Shown here one piece after another: positions 50,851 through 58,742 of a stretch of DNA of 64,000 nucleotides. Position numbers and translations under genes: made by a program. The number at the start of each line of letters is the position of its first letter. Positions within the stretch are counted from its first letter, which is position 1. The notes beneath the pieces were generated by a model. It did no database searches and was not told where the DNA came from. It was given only the letters and a program-made list of their open reading frames with translations. The DNA comes from Caulobacteraceae bacterium (GTDB taxonomy: Bacteria > Pseudomonadota > Alphaproteobacteria > Caulobacterales > Caulobacteraceae), in the NCBI GenBank assembly GCA_027487945.1, contig JAIYCQ010000024.1, forward strand, positions 49,313 through 113,312, in the 5' to 3' direction.

Positions 50851-50954
50851 CGTCCTTCGCCACGGCGCTGCGCGCCTGCTCAGGATGACGTAGCAAGAAG
50901 GCTACCCATCTACGTCATACTGAGCAGCGCTCGCAGAGCGCGTGTCGAAGCACG
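50851..50954. repeat. 104-nt cruciform-like dispersed repeat, copy 2
   Basis: The outer parts match copy 1: CGTCCTTCG at the start, TGCTCAGGATGACGT and ACGTCATACTGAGCAG in the middle and GTGTCGAAGCACG at the end. The small inner hairpins differ in sequence but keep pairing (GGCGC-TGC-GCGCC and GCGCT-CGCAG-AGCGC). It again lies between convergent genes (GFA and VWA). Confidence 0.65.
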
Positions 50955-50976
50955 CAGGGCCTGTCAGCCGCTGCGC

Positions 50977-52767
50977 CTACTCGTTCACCCGCCTGCCCTC
51001 GCCGGCGCCGCGGGCCAGCTTCACGAACTCCGCCCTCAGGCCGAACTCGTCCGTGCCCCGGGCGCCCTGGGCCAGGTCGATCACCTGCGGCCAGCCGAAG
51101 TCGGCGGAGATCCAGGGATCGCCGCGCAGCTTCTGGCCGAAGGCGGCGACGGCCAGGGCCCAGCGGGTCGATTCCGGCGCGGCGGCCAGGCTGTCGCTGA
51201 CGTCGGCGCGGGTGATCGGCCGCTGCATCAGCACCGACTCCGTCTTGCCGGGCAGCTTGTAGCGGACCTTCAGGAAGGCCAGCTCGGCCGAGGGGGCCGC
51301 CGCCGGCCGGGCCGAGCCGTAGCGCAGCGGATCGGAGGAGGGCGTCGCCCCGACGCGGGTGATCTCGTAGAGGGCGGTGACCGAGGCGCCCGATCCCACC
51401 TCGCCGGCGTCGACCTGGTCGTTGTTGAAGTCCTCGCGGGCCAGCATTCGGGTCTCGTAGCCGATCAGCCGGTACTCGCTGACCTGGGCGGGGTTGAACT
51501 CGACCTGGATCTTTACGTCGTCGGCGATGGGAAACAGCGAGCCGGAGAAGTCGTCGCGGAACAGCTTCCGCGCCTCGTCGAAGCTGTCGATATAGGCGGC
51601 CGTGCCGTTGCCGTTCTGGGCCAGCGCCTGCATCATCGTGTCGTTGTAGTTGCCGCGCCCGAAGCCGTAGACCGACAGGTAGACGCCGGTCTTGCGCTTG
51701 TCGGCGACGAAGTCCTTGAGCTTGCTCGGGTCCGAAACTCCGACGTTGAAGTCGCCGTCGGTCAACAGGATGACGCGGTTGACCGCCTTGGGGTCGAAGT
51801 TCTGCTGGGCCAGGGCGTAGGCGAGGGCCAGCCCCTGGCCGCCGGCCGTGGAACCGCCCGACTGCAGCGCGCCCAGGGCGCAGCGCATCTTCAGCTTCTC
51901 CTTGCCGCTGGTCGGGGCCAGCACGGCGCCCGCCGAGCCGGCGTAGGCGACCATGGCGACCCGGTCCCGGTCGCCCAGCTGGTCGATCAGCGTGCCGAGC
52001 GCCTTCTTGGCCAGCGGCAGGCGGTCCTCGCTCCACATCGAGCCGGAGGTGTCGACCAGGAAGACCAGGTTCAGCGGCGGCTGCTCGCCCGCCGGGATGT
52101 CATAGCCCTGCAGGCCGATATGGATGACCTCGCGGTCCTTCGACCAGGGCGAGGGGGCCACGGCGACGAACGGCCTGAACGGCTCTGCCCTGGTGGCGGG
52201 CAGGGGGTAGGCGTAGTCGAAGTAGTTGATCAGCTCCTCGACCCGCACCGCGTCGCGGGGCGGCAGGCGGCCGTCGGCCAGGAAGCGGCGGGTGTTGGCG
52301 TAGGCAGCGGTGTCGACGTCGATCGAGAAGGTCGAGACCGGCTCCTGGGCCACCTGTTTGATCGGGTTGGAGACGCCGCCGGGGTAGCGCTCGGTGTCCT
52401 GCGCGGCGATGGGCGGACGGGGCATCACGGCGCCCGGGGCGACCATGGCCGGCGCGGGCGCGGCCATCATGACCGGCGGTGGCGGTGGCGGTGGCGGTGG
52501 CGGTGGAGCGGGCGGCGGGGGCGCCCCGGGGGCCGGCCTGGAGAAGTAAGACCGCTTCTGCGCCGTAACCACGATGCTGCCGCTGGCGGCGGCATCCCCC
52601 TGGTCGCTGACGCCGGCGAAGCCGAGCGCCTCGCAGTCCGCCGCCGAGGGCTCGCCCCCGGCGGGCGTCGCCGCGAGGGCGAAGGTGGTCGGCGGCGCGG
52701 AGGCGGCGATCAGCGCCGCGACGGCCGTCAGGCTGACGATGGATCGAAAACGCCGCGTGACCCGCAT
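50977..52767 (-). CDS. Secreted VWA-domain protein with DUF3520-type C-terminus
   Basis: This 596-residue exported protein has a signal peptide (MRVTRRFRSIVSLTAVAALI to LA), a short sequence IVVTAQKR at residues 65-72 that resembles the TonB box of outer-membrane receptors, and a Pro-rich linker (85-98). A VWA domain follows with an intact metal-ion site (FLVDTSGSMW near residue 239, GGSTAGG, LLTDGDFN). The C-terminal part fits the YfbK/DUF3520 family. The role of the family is unknown. The Pro-rich region is coded by a GGCGGT repeat. Confidence 0.82.
   Translation of the reverse strand: MRVTRRFRSIVSLTAVAALIAASAPPTTFALAATPAGGEPSAADCEALGFAGVSDQGDAAASGSIVVTAQKRSYFSRPAPGAPPPPAPPPPPPPPPPPVMMAAPAPAMVAPGAVMPRPPIAAQDTERYPGGVSNPIKQVAQEPVSTFSIDVDTAAYANTRRFLADGRLPPRDAVRVEELINYFDYAYPLPATRAEPFRPFVAVAPSPWSKDREVIHIGLQGYDIPAGEQPPLNLVFLVDTSGSMWSEDRLPLAKKALGTLIDQLGDRDRVAMVAYAGSAGAVLAPTSGKEKLKMRCALGALQSGGSTAGGQGLALAYALAQQNFDPKAVNRVILLTDGDFNVGVSDPSKLKDFVADKRKTGVYLSVYGFGRGNYNDTMMQALAQNGNGTAAYIDSFDEARKLFRDDFSGSLFPIADDVKIQVEFNPAQVSEYRLIGYETRMLAREDFNNDQVDAGEVGSGASVTALYEITRVGATPSSDPLRYGSARPAAAPSAELAFLKVRYKLPGKTESVLMQRPITRADVSDSLAAAPESTRWALAVAAFGQKLRGDPWISADFGWPQVIDLAQGARGTDEFGLRAEFVKLARGAGEGRRVNE
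52475..52504. repeat. GGCGGT hexanucleotide repeat (5 copies)
   Basis: Five perfect tandem copies of GGCGGT lie inside the VWA gene and code, on the minus strand, for its Pro-Pro linker. Gain or loss of a copy would keep the frame and change linker length. Confidence 0.8.
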
Positions 52768-53033
52768 GTGATTCCCCTGAACTCGTTCGTCCCGGTATCA
52801 AGGTTCGCTCTCCGCCTGCGGCGAAAGCAGGGCGCAATGCCGGCGGGGCGGCGGCGGGGTGTCTGTTTTGGCGACCTTTTCGCGTCAGACGCGAACGCAG
52901 TTCACTCGGGGGCCCCGGACCACGAAATATGGTTAATGATGCCTCTGCGCGTGCTTGACTCGCTGCGGGGGCCTGCGAAGAGTCACGTTCGCCGAAATAG
53001 TTTCCGGCGGGGTGGGCGTTGGGGGTGAACAGT

Positions 53034-54500
53034 ATGCACGAGAGCAGCGACACCCCGGTCGGTCCCGACGGAGCCGCCAAAGGGCCGCTGATCCGTGGCG
53101 TGTCGATCGCCGTGCTCGTCGCGGCCGTTGTTCTGCCCCTGGTCGGCTGTGACACCGGGCCCAATGCCTGGTTCGGCGGCAAGGGCGATGTCGCCTGTCC
53201 GCGTCCCCAGATGCCGGCCGGCTCCCAACCGCAGTTCAACGCCCAGCAGATCGAGATCCGCACCCTCCGCCGCCGCGGTTTCACGGGCGACTTCTTCGCC
53301 CAGCTCGAGCTGGCGCGCCGCTACCAGGGCGAACGGGCCGCCGACAAGAACCTCGAGGACGATGTCGAGGCGGCGGTCTGGTACAGCCTGGCCCTGACCA
53401 ATTCCGAGGGCTACGCCCCGATCGCCGCCTACAGCCGCCGCTCGCCGCAGGGCGAGGGGCAGATCTCGCGCTTCGACGACTGCCGTGCGGTCGAGCGCAA
53501 GATGGCCTACCGGGCCCTCGACCGCGTGCTGTCCCGCATGACGTCCGAGGAGCAGGAAAAGGTCCGCAACCGGGTCATCTACATCCTGTCGACCCAGGGC
53601 GCCGAGGGCTACCGCACCCTGGCGCGGATGCACGACGGGTTCTTCGGCCCCTATGGCGAGCCGACTGACAATCGCCAGGCGATGGAGGCGCGCGGCCGTC
53701 CCAACAAGCCCGGCACGCCGGCCGCCCTGGCCCTTTTCCCGCGCAATGACATCGACGCCTACCTCTACAACTATCTGGCGGTGCAGACCGGCGATGTCGG
53801 CGCCTATGTCATGCTCAAGGACTTCGAACGCTCCTCCGCCAAGCGCGCCGCCGACGGCGCCTTTGTCGAGCAGAAGGCCCGCCGCTGGACGCCGCCCTAC
53901 GAGTTCTACCCGCCGCAGGCTCCGGACTCGGGCGTGCCGCACTCCGACGAGAGCGACCAGTACAACGACGGCCAGCAGGCGGCGCTGCAGCGGCTGCGCG
54001 AGCTGCCCTTCATCCACATCGCCGAGGCCCTGAGCTATCTGCGGGTCACGCCCCGGCCGGTGGCCACCGAGGACATGCTCTACCCGGGCGACATCCAGAG
54101 CTTCCAGGCCATGGTCGGCCGCCCCCAGACCGGGACCTTCCAGCCGATCGAGAAGGTCCGCGCCATCCAGTACGCGGCCGTCAACGGCTCGCCCAAGGCC
54201 CAGCTGGTGCTGGCGGTTATGTACTCCGAGGGGGTGGGCGTTCCGCGCGACTACGCCCGCGCCTTCTACTGGTATGCCGAGGCCGACAAACAGGGCTCGG
54301 CCGAGGCCAAGTACGCGATGTCGACCTTCTTCTCGCTGGGGGTTTCCGGCGTCGCCGACCAGGACAAGGCCGGGGCCGTCGTCTACCAGATCGACGCCGC
54401 GCTCTCGGGCTTCAAGCCGTCGGCCGGCCGTCTCCAGCAAGTGCTGGCCCAGGTGTCGCGTCCGCGGCCCACGCCTCGCGACAGGGATTATCTGCCATGA
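53034..54500 (+). CDS. Sel1-repeat lipoprotein
   Basis: This 488-residue protein has a lipobox LPLVGC with the lipidated Cys at about residue 39, and Sel1-like repeats (FAQLELARRYQGERAADKNLEDDVEAAVWYSLAL; AQLVLAVMYSEGVGVPRDYARAFYWYAEADKQG; AEAKYAMSTFFSLG). It is likely anchored to a membrane in the periplasm as an assembly scaffold, like AlgK. I chose the ATG at 53034 with GGGGGTG upstream; TTG 53019 is possible. Its stop overlaps the next start (ATGA), so the beta-helix gene is coupled to it. Confidence 0.8.
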   Translation: MHESSDTPVGPDGAAKGPLIRGVSIAVLVAAVVLPLVGCDTGPNAWFGGKGDVACPRPQMPAGSQPQFNAQQIEIRTLRRRGFTGDFFAQLELARRYQGERAADKNLEDDVEAAVWYSLALTNSEGYAPIAAYSRRSPQGEGQISRFDDCRAVERKMAYRALDRVLSRMTSEEQEKVRNRVIYILSTQGAEGYRTLARMHDGFFGPYGEPTDNRQAMEARGRPNKPGTPAALALFPRNDIDAYLYNYLAVQTGDVGAYVMLKDFERSSAKRAADGAFVEQKARRWTPPYEFYPPQAPDSGVPHSDESDQYNDGQQAALQRLRELPFIHIAEALSYLRVTPRPVATEDMLYPGDIQSFQAMVGRPQTGTFQPIEKVRAIQYAAVNGSPKAQLVLAVMYSEGVGVPRDYARAFYWYAEADKQGSAEAKYAMSTFFSLGVSGVADQDKAGAVVYQIDAALSGFKPSAGRLQQVLAQVSRPRPTPRDRDYLP

Positions 54501-55915
54501 AGACGCTGAAGCGCTTCCTTCCCGCCGTGGCGGCGGTCCTCGCCGTCGCGGTCACCGCCCCGGCCGCCCAGGCCTTCCCGGACGCGGCCGCCCGCGTCGA
54601 CCAGCAGGTTCGCCCCAACTTCGGCGGGCTGATCACGCCGCCGCTCAAGCCGCGCTGGCGTCCCGACCGCTGGAAGCCGGATCGCTACCGCTGGGGCCGT
54701 CGTCAGCCGGGCTGGAACGACGACTATCCGCCCAACGGACAATGGCCGCGCGACCGCACCTCGGTCACGGTGGACTGCGGCGACCCTTACGCCGGTCCGA
54801 CGCCGATCTCCGATGCGCTGCGCAGCCTCGCCGACAATGGCATCCTCTACATCCGCTCGCGCGGCGGCGTGTGCCGCGAGACGGTGATCGTCGAGTATCC
54901 GGTGATCATCGCCGCCGAGGGCGCCTCGATCTTCGATCCGGCCCCGGCCACGGCTCCGGCGACCATCTCCGCGCCCGAGGGCTCGCCCTGCATCCGCATC
55001 GCCGAGGGCGTGAAGGGTGTCGAGCTGCGCGATCTGGTCCTGACCAGCGAGAAGGGCGGTCGCACCGCCTGCATCGAATCCTGGGGCGGCGACGTGGCGC
55101 TGGTGCGCACGACGGTGAACTACTGGGGCGACGCCGCGGCGGTCTACGCCTCCGGCGGCAAGCTGATCATGCGCGAGAGCAGCATCGACGCCTACACCTG
55201 GAACGCCGCGGTGATCGCCGAGTCGGCGGTCGTCGACATCGCCCGCAGCCGGATTACCGGCGAGGAAACCGGCCTCGACATCACCCCGGCCACCGGCGAG
55301 AGCCGCATCGACCAGGTCGGCATCATGGCCCGCTCGACCTCCGGCTCGGCGGGCAACGGCATCCTGGTTCGCGGCCTGCGCAGCGGGTCGGGCACGCTGT
55401 CGATCCGCAACGCCGTGATCAGCGGCTGGCGCAACGGCCTGCATCTCGACCGCGGCGCCCAGGTGGACGTCAGCCGCAGCCGCTTCATGCGCACGACCGT
55501 GGGCGTGGTCTCGGACGGCCAGCTTCGGTTCACCGAGTCGGCGATCGGCTCGCGCGACGTCGGCATCTACGTCGCCGGCGGCAACGCCTACATCTATCGT
55601 AACCGGATCCACGACTGGAGCCGCCGCGCGATCTGGGTGGAGCAGGGCGCCACGGCCGATATCGAGCACAACTGGGTCTACTACGGTGGCGACTGCTGGC
55701 GTCAGCAATGGGATCGCGGCACCTACTGCGTCCGCGCCGCCAGCCTGCCCTCGACCCTCAAGGACGAGAGCGCGTTCAGCAACTCCAGCCGTCCGTGGTG
55801 GGAGGCCGACGGCTACGACCGTGGCTACAGCCGCGACGGCGCGCCCGGCGCCCTGGCTCCGGCCGTGCCGCCGCCTCCGCCGCCGAAGGGCTGGCGTTCG
55901 CGGCCGAAGCGGTAG
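54497..55915 (+). CDS. Exported right-handed parallel beta-helix protein
   Basis: This 472-residue protein starts MKTLKRFLPAVAAVLAVAV, a signal peptide ending near AQA. From about residue 85 it has short repeating strands typical of pectate-lyase-like beta-helices (for example VIIAAEGASIF, VALVRTTVNYWG, LIMRESSIDAY, VVDIARSRITG, LSIRNAVISGW, VDVSRSRFMRT, LRFTESAIG). The C-terminal 60 residues are Pro/Arg-rich. Its 4-nt overlap with the Sel1 lipoprotein suggests a shared envelope role, perhaps in polysaccharide binding or modification. No catalytic motif is clear. Confidence 0.8.
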   Translation: MKTLKRFLPAVAAVLAVAVTAPAAQAFPDAAARVDQQVRPNFGGLITPPLKPRWRPDRWKPDRYRWGRRQPGWNDDYPPNGQWPRDRTSVTVDCGDPYAGPTPISDALRSLADNGILYIRSRGGVCRETVIVEYPVIIAAEGASIFDPAPATAPATISAPEGSPCIRIAEGVKGVELRDLVLTSEKGGRTACIESWGGDVALVRTTVNYWGDAAAVYASGGKLIMRESSIDAYTWNAAVIAESAVVDIARSRITGEETGLDITPATGESRIDQVGIMARSTSGSAGNGILVRGLRSGSGTLSIRNAVISGWRNGLHLDRGAQVDVSRSRFMRTTVGVVSDGQLRFTESAIGSRDVGIYVAGGNAYIYRNRIHDWSRRAIWVEQGATADIEHNWVYYGGDCWRQQWDRGTYCVRAASLPSTLKDESAFSNSSRPWWEADGYDRGYSRDGAPGALAPAVPPPPPPKGWRSRPKR

Positions 55916-55918
55916 GCT

Positions 55919-57487
55919 TCAGTCGACGCCAGGCGAGAAGGTCGGGGCCTTCCGGGCGCCGGCCGCCTGTTCGAAGGCGTAGCCGTAGCCGAGCAGCAGG
56001 CCGTCGCTCCAGGCCGGTCCGATGAATGACAGCCCGACCGGCAGGCCCATCACCTCGCCCATGGGCACGGTCAGGTGCGGGTAGCCCGCCACAGCGGCGG
56101 CGTTGCCCGCTCCGCCGCCAACGTAGCGGTCCTTGAGCACCGGATCGATCGGCCAGGCCGGCCCCATGGTCGGCCCGACCAGGGCGCTGACGCCGTACTT
56201 CGCCAGCAGCGCGTCGATCCCCTCGGGCCCGGCCAGCCGCGCCGCATCGGCCTTCGCCTTCCGGTAGGCCGGATCGTCGATCCCCTGCGTCGCCTCGGCC
56301 CGCTCGAACAGGTCCTGTCCGAACAGGGCCATCTCCCGGTCGGCGTTGGCCTTGTTGAAGGCGATGACGTCCGCGAGCGTCCGCGTCTTCACCTTCTGCG
56401 GGTCGGTGGAGGCCAGATAAGCGTTCAGCCCCGCCTTCAGCTCGACCAGCAGCACCACCAGCTCGTTGCCGCCGATCTCGTCCTGGTTCGGAAACGCCGG
56501 CACGTCGACCAGCACCGCCCCCTGCGCCTTCAGCGTCGCCAGCGCCGCTTCGAACACGGCGTCGGTCTCGGGATGGAAGCCGGCGGCATAGCGCATGACG
56601 CCGATGCGGGCGCCCCTCAGCGCGTCCGGCTTCAGCCGGGCGGCATAGTCCTCGCGGCGGCGGTCGGCCTGGGCGGTGGCGGGGTCGGCGGGGTCGGATC
56701 CGGCCATGGCAGTGAGCAGCAGGGCGGCGTCCTCGACGGTGCGGGTCATCGGCCCGGCGGTGTCCTGCGTGGCGCTGATCGGCACGATGCCGGTGCGCGA
56801 GACAAGCCCGACCGTGGGCTTGAGGCCCACCAACCCCGACACCGCCGCCGGGCAGGTGATCGAGCCGTCGGTCTCGGTGCCGACCCCCGCCGCCGCCAGT
56901 CCCGCTGCGATCGCCGTGCCGGTCCCCGAGGACGAGCCGCACGGGCTGCGGTCCAGCGCATAGGGATTGCGCGTCTGGCCGCCGACGGCGCTCCAGCCGC
57001 TTATGGAGTTGTCGGAGCGGATATTGGCCCACTCGGACAGGTTGGTCTTGCCAAGCACCACCACCCCGGCCGCCCGCAGGCGGGCGATGACCGGCGCATC
57101 ACGACCGGTGACATTGTCCGCCAGCGCCAGCGAGCCGGCGGTGGTGGCGAGGCCGGCGTCGGCCGTCTCGATGTTGTCCTTGACCAGAATGGCTACGCCC
57201 AGCAGCGGACGGCTGTCCCCCGCCCGCCGCGCCTGGTCGGCGGCGAAGGCGTCGGACAGGGCGGCCGGGTTCATGGCGATGATCGCGTTGACCTTCGGTT
57301 CGATGTCCTTGCCGCGCACGATGTAGGCGCTGGCGACGGCCTCCGACGAGGCCCGCCCGGCGGCGACGTCGCGCTGCAGCGCCGCCATCGCCGCGTCTGC
57401 AACCTCGGGCAAGGGCGGCGGCATGGCGGCGGCGGGGAGGGCGACGCCGGCGGCAAGGGTCAGCGCGAGCAGGGGGAGGGGACGCAT
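55919..57487 (-). CDS. Exported amidase-signature enzyme
   Basis: This 522-residue hydrolase has a signal peptide (MRPLPLLALTLAAGVALPAAA) and the complete amidase triad: K103 (LVKDNIET), cis-Ser about S187 in CGSSSGTG and the nucleophile S209 in GTETDGSI. It probably cleaves amide bonds in the periplasm. Its stop lies 3 nt from the stop of the convergent beta-helix gene. No operon partner is visible on its strand. Confidence 0.88.
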   Translation of the reverse strand: MRPLPLLALTLAAGVALPAAAMPPPLPEVADAAMAALQRDVAAGRASSEAVASAYIVRGKDIEPKVNAIIAMNPAALSDAFAADQARRAGDSRPLLGVAILVKDNIETADAGLATTAGSLALADNVTGRDAPVIARLRAAGVVVLGKTNLSEWANIRSDNSISGWSAVGGQTRNPYALDRSPCGSSSGTGTAIAAGLAAAGVGTETDGSITCPAAVSGLVGLKPTVGLVSRTGIVPISATQDTAGPMTRTVEDAALLLTAMAGSDPADPATAQADRRREDYAARLKPDALRGARIGVMRYAAGFHPETDAVFEAALATLKAQGAVLVDVPAFPNQDEIGGNELVVLLVELKAGLNAYLASTDPQKVKTRTLADVIAFNKANADREMALFGQDLFERAEATQGIDDPAYRKAKADAARLAGPEGIDALLAKYGVSALVGPTMGPAWPIDPVLKDRYVGGGAGNAAAVAGYPHLTVPMGEVMGLPVGLSFIGPAWSDGLLLGYGYAFEQAAGARKAPTFSPGVD

Positions 57488-57563
57488 CGGGAGCTCCTGG
57501 AACAGCGCCCTGATGGTTCGCCCTCCCGGCCCGCCTTGGCAAGGACCGCCCGGCTCCCGGGGC

Positions 57564-58670
57564 TCAGACGGTCAGCGTCGCCGTATCGATAGTCACGCCA
57601 AGCCGGGCGGCGCCGCGCTCGTCCCGCACCTCGACCCGCAGCGTCGGGGCGGGGGGCGACCAGTCGATCTCGATGAGGCCGAAATTGCGCTGGCGCCAGA
57701 CCTCGCCCTGACGGAGGGCGTTGGGCGGGGTCACCGGCCAGACCTCGGTCAGCCCCGACGAGGTGATGTCCCACAGGGGGTAGGGCGTGTTGACGTCCAG
57801 GCGGGATATCTCGCCGTAGTGGGTATCGCCGCTGATGCAGATCAGGCGGTCGGCGCGGGCGTCGCGGATCGTCTCCAGCAGTCGCTGGTGGTCGCGCGCA
57901 TAGTTGATCCAGCCCTCCCACCCGGCGAAGTCGGCCAGCACCTGCAGGCTGCTGCCCAGGATGCGCAGGTCAGCCGGCTGACGCAGCTGGGCGTCGAGCC
58001 ACGACCATTGCGCTTCCCCGAGCATCGTCGCCTGGAGGTCCGGATTGCGGGCGTAGGGCCCGGGCACCGGGTTGCCGGCCGCGGCCTTCGCGGCGGACCA
58101 GGCCTTGTATTCGATGCCGTCCAGCTTCTGGATCGGCGTGCGGTTCCAGCGGAGGTCCGGCAGGATCACCTGCACCTGACGGCCGACAGGCCCAAAGACA
58201 TAGGCCGCGTGAATCCCTTCGCGCACCCGGCGCGGGCTGGTCGCCGCCTCGCCCCAGAAGTCGCAGAACTGGCGACGGGATTCGGCCTTCATCGGATAGT
58301 CGGCGCCGGCGTCGTCCTCGCCGAAGTCATGGTCGTCCCAGATGGCGATGACCGGGACCGTGTCCCGAAGTTTGCGGAAGCCCGGCTTGGCCGCGAGCAT
58401 CGCGTACTTCGCGGCCATCACCGCCGGATCGCGAGTGTCGGCATAGATGTTGTCGCCGAGGAAGATGAACAGATCCGGCTTGGCGGCCAGGACCGCGTCC
58501 CAGATCGGCTGATCCTTGTCCTGCTTGGCACAGGCCCCGAAGGCGATGCGGGTGAGAGGCCGCTCAAGGGCGGGGTGGGCGACGTCCACCGCGGGGGCTG
58601 CCTTCACGTTGGGCGCGACGGCCATCGCGGCGGCAAGGCCCAGGGCGGAACGGCGGCTGAGGTTGGTCAT
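57564..58670 (-). CDS. PhoD-family alkaline phosphatase/phosphodiesterase
   Basis: This 368-residue metallophosphoesterase has an RR-type export signal (MTNLSRRSALGLAAAMAVAP) and PhoD motifs IAFGACAKQDKDQPIW, PDLFIFLGDNIYADTRD, VPVIAIWDDHDFG and CISGDTHYGEI. PhoD enzymes cleave phosphomonoesters or diesters in the periplasm. It lies downstream of a TonB receptor gene on the same strand, with an intrinsic terminator between, so it may be expressed at a lower level from the same transcript. Confidence 0.88.
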   Translation of the reverse strand: MTNLSRRSALGLAAAMAVAPNVKAAPAVDVAHPALERPLTRIAFGACAKQDKDQPIWDAVLAAKPDLFIFLGDNIYADTRDPAVMAAKYAMLAAKPGFRKLRDTVPVIAIWDDHDFGEDDAGADYPMKAESRRQFCDFWGEAATSPRRVREGIHAAYVFGPVGRQVQVILPDLRWNRTPIQKLDGIEYKAWSAAKAAAGNPVPGPYARNPDLQATMLGEAQWSWLDAQLRQPADLRILGSSLQVLADFAGWEGWINYARDHQRLLETIRDARADRLICISGDTHYGEISRLDVNTPYPLWDITSSGLTEVWPVTPPNALRQGEVWRQRNFGLIEIDWSPPAPTLRVEVRDERGAARLGVTIDTATLTV

Positions 58671-58687
58671 CGGTCAGTCTCTGGTCC

Positions 58688-58718
58688 AAAAAAATGGCCG
58701 GGAGTTTCCCCCCGGCCA
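58688..58718 (-). terminator. Intrinsic terminator between TonB receptor and PhoD genes
   Basis: On the minus strand the order is TGGCCGGG (58718-58711), a short loop, CCCGGCCA (58702-58695), then seven T's (58694-58688): a classic terminator. It lies 25 nt beyond the receptor stop and only 17 nt before the PhoD start, so PhoD seems to rely on read-through or an embedded promoter. Confidence 0.85.
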
Positions 58719-58742
58719 AGATTTCAACAGGGAGGTTGAGGA

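Larger units (their letters stand above)
50402..50976. other. 575-nt repeat-rich intergenic region
   Basis: No supported gene lies here. I see the hairpin TTCCAG-GAATA-CTGGAA (50431-50447), three GGGAC-x-AAT-like copies (50535-50578) that close with ATTGGTCCC (50576-50584), a 10-bp hairpin with outer arms (50757-50829), and the 104-nt repeat (50851-50954). All lie between convergent genes. They look like stacked non-autonomous palindromic elements. Confidence 0.55.

Noticed and set aside
50647..53028. 793-residue plus-strand open frame across the VWA gene
   Set aside because: It is antisense to a protein with signal peptide and VWA motifs, and its start falls in a repeat field.
53034..55915. 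Alginate-type export cluster
   Set aside because: Only a Sel1 lipoprotein and a beta-helix protein are present; glycosyltransferase, AlgE-like porin and AlgX/AlgI homologues are missing.
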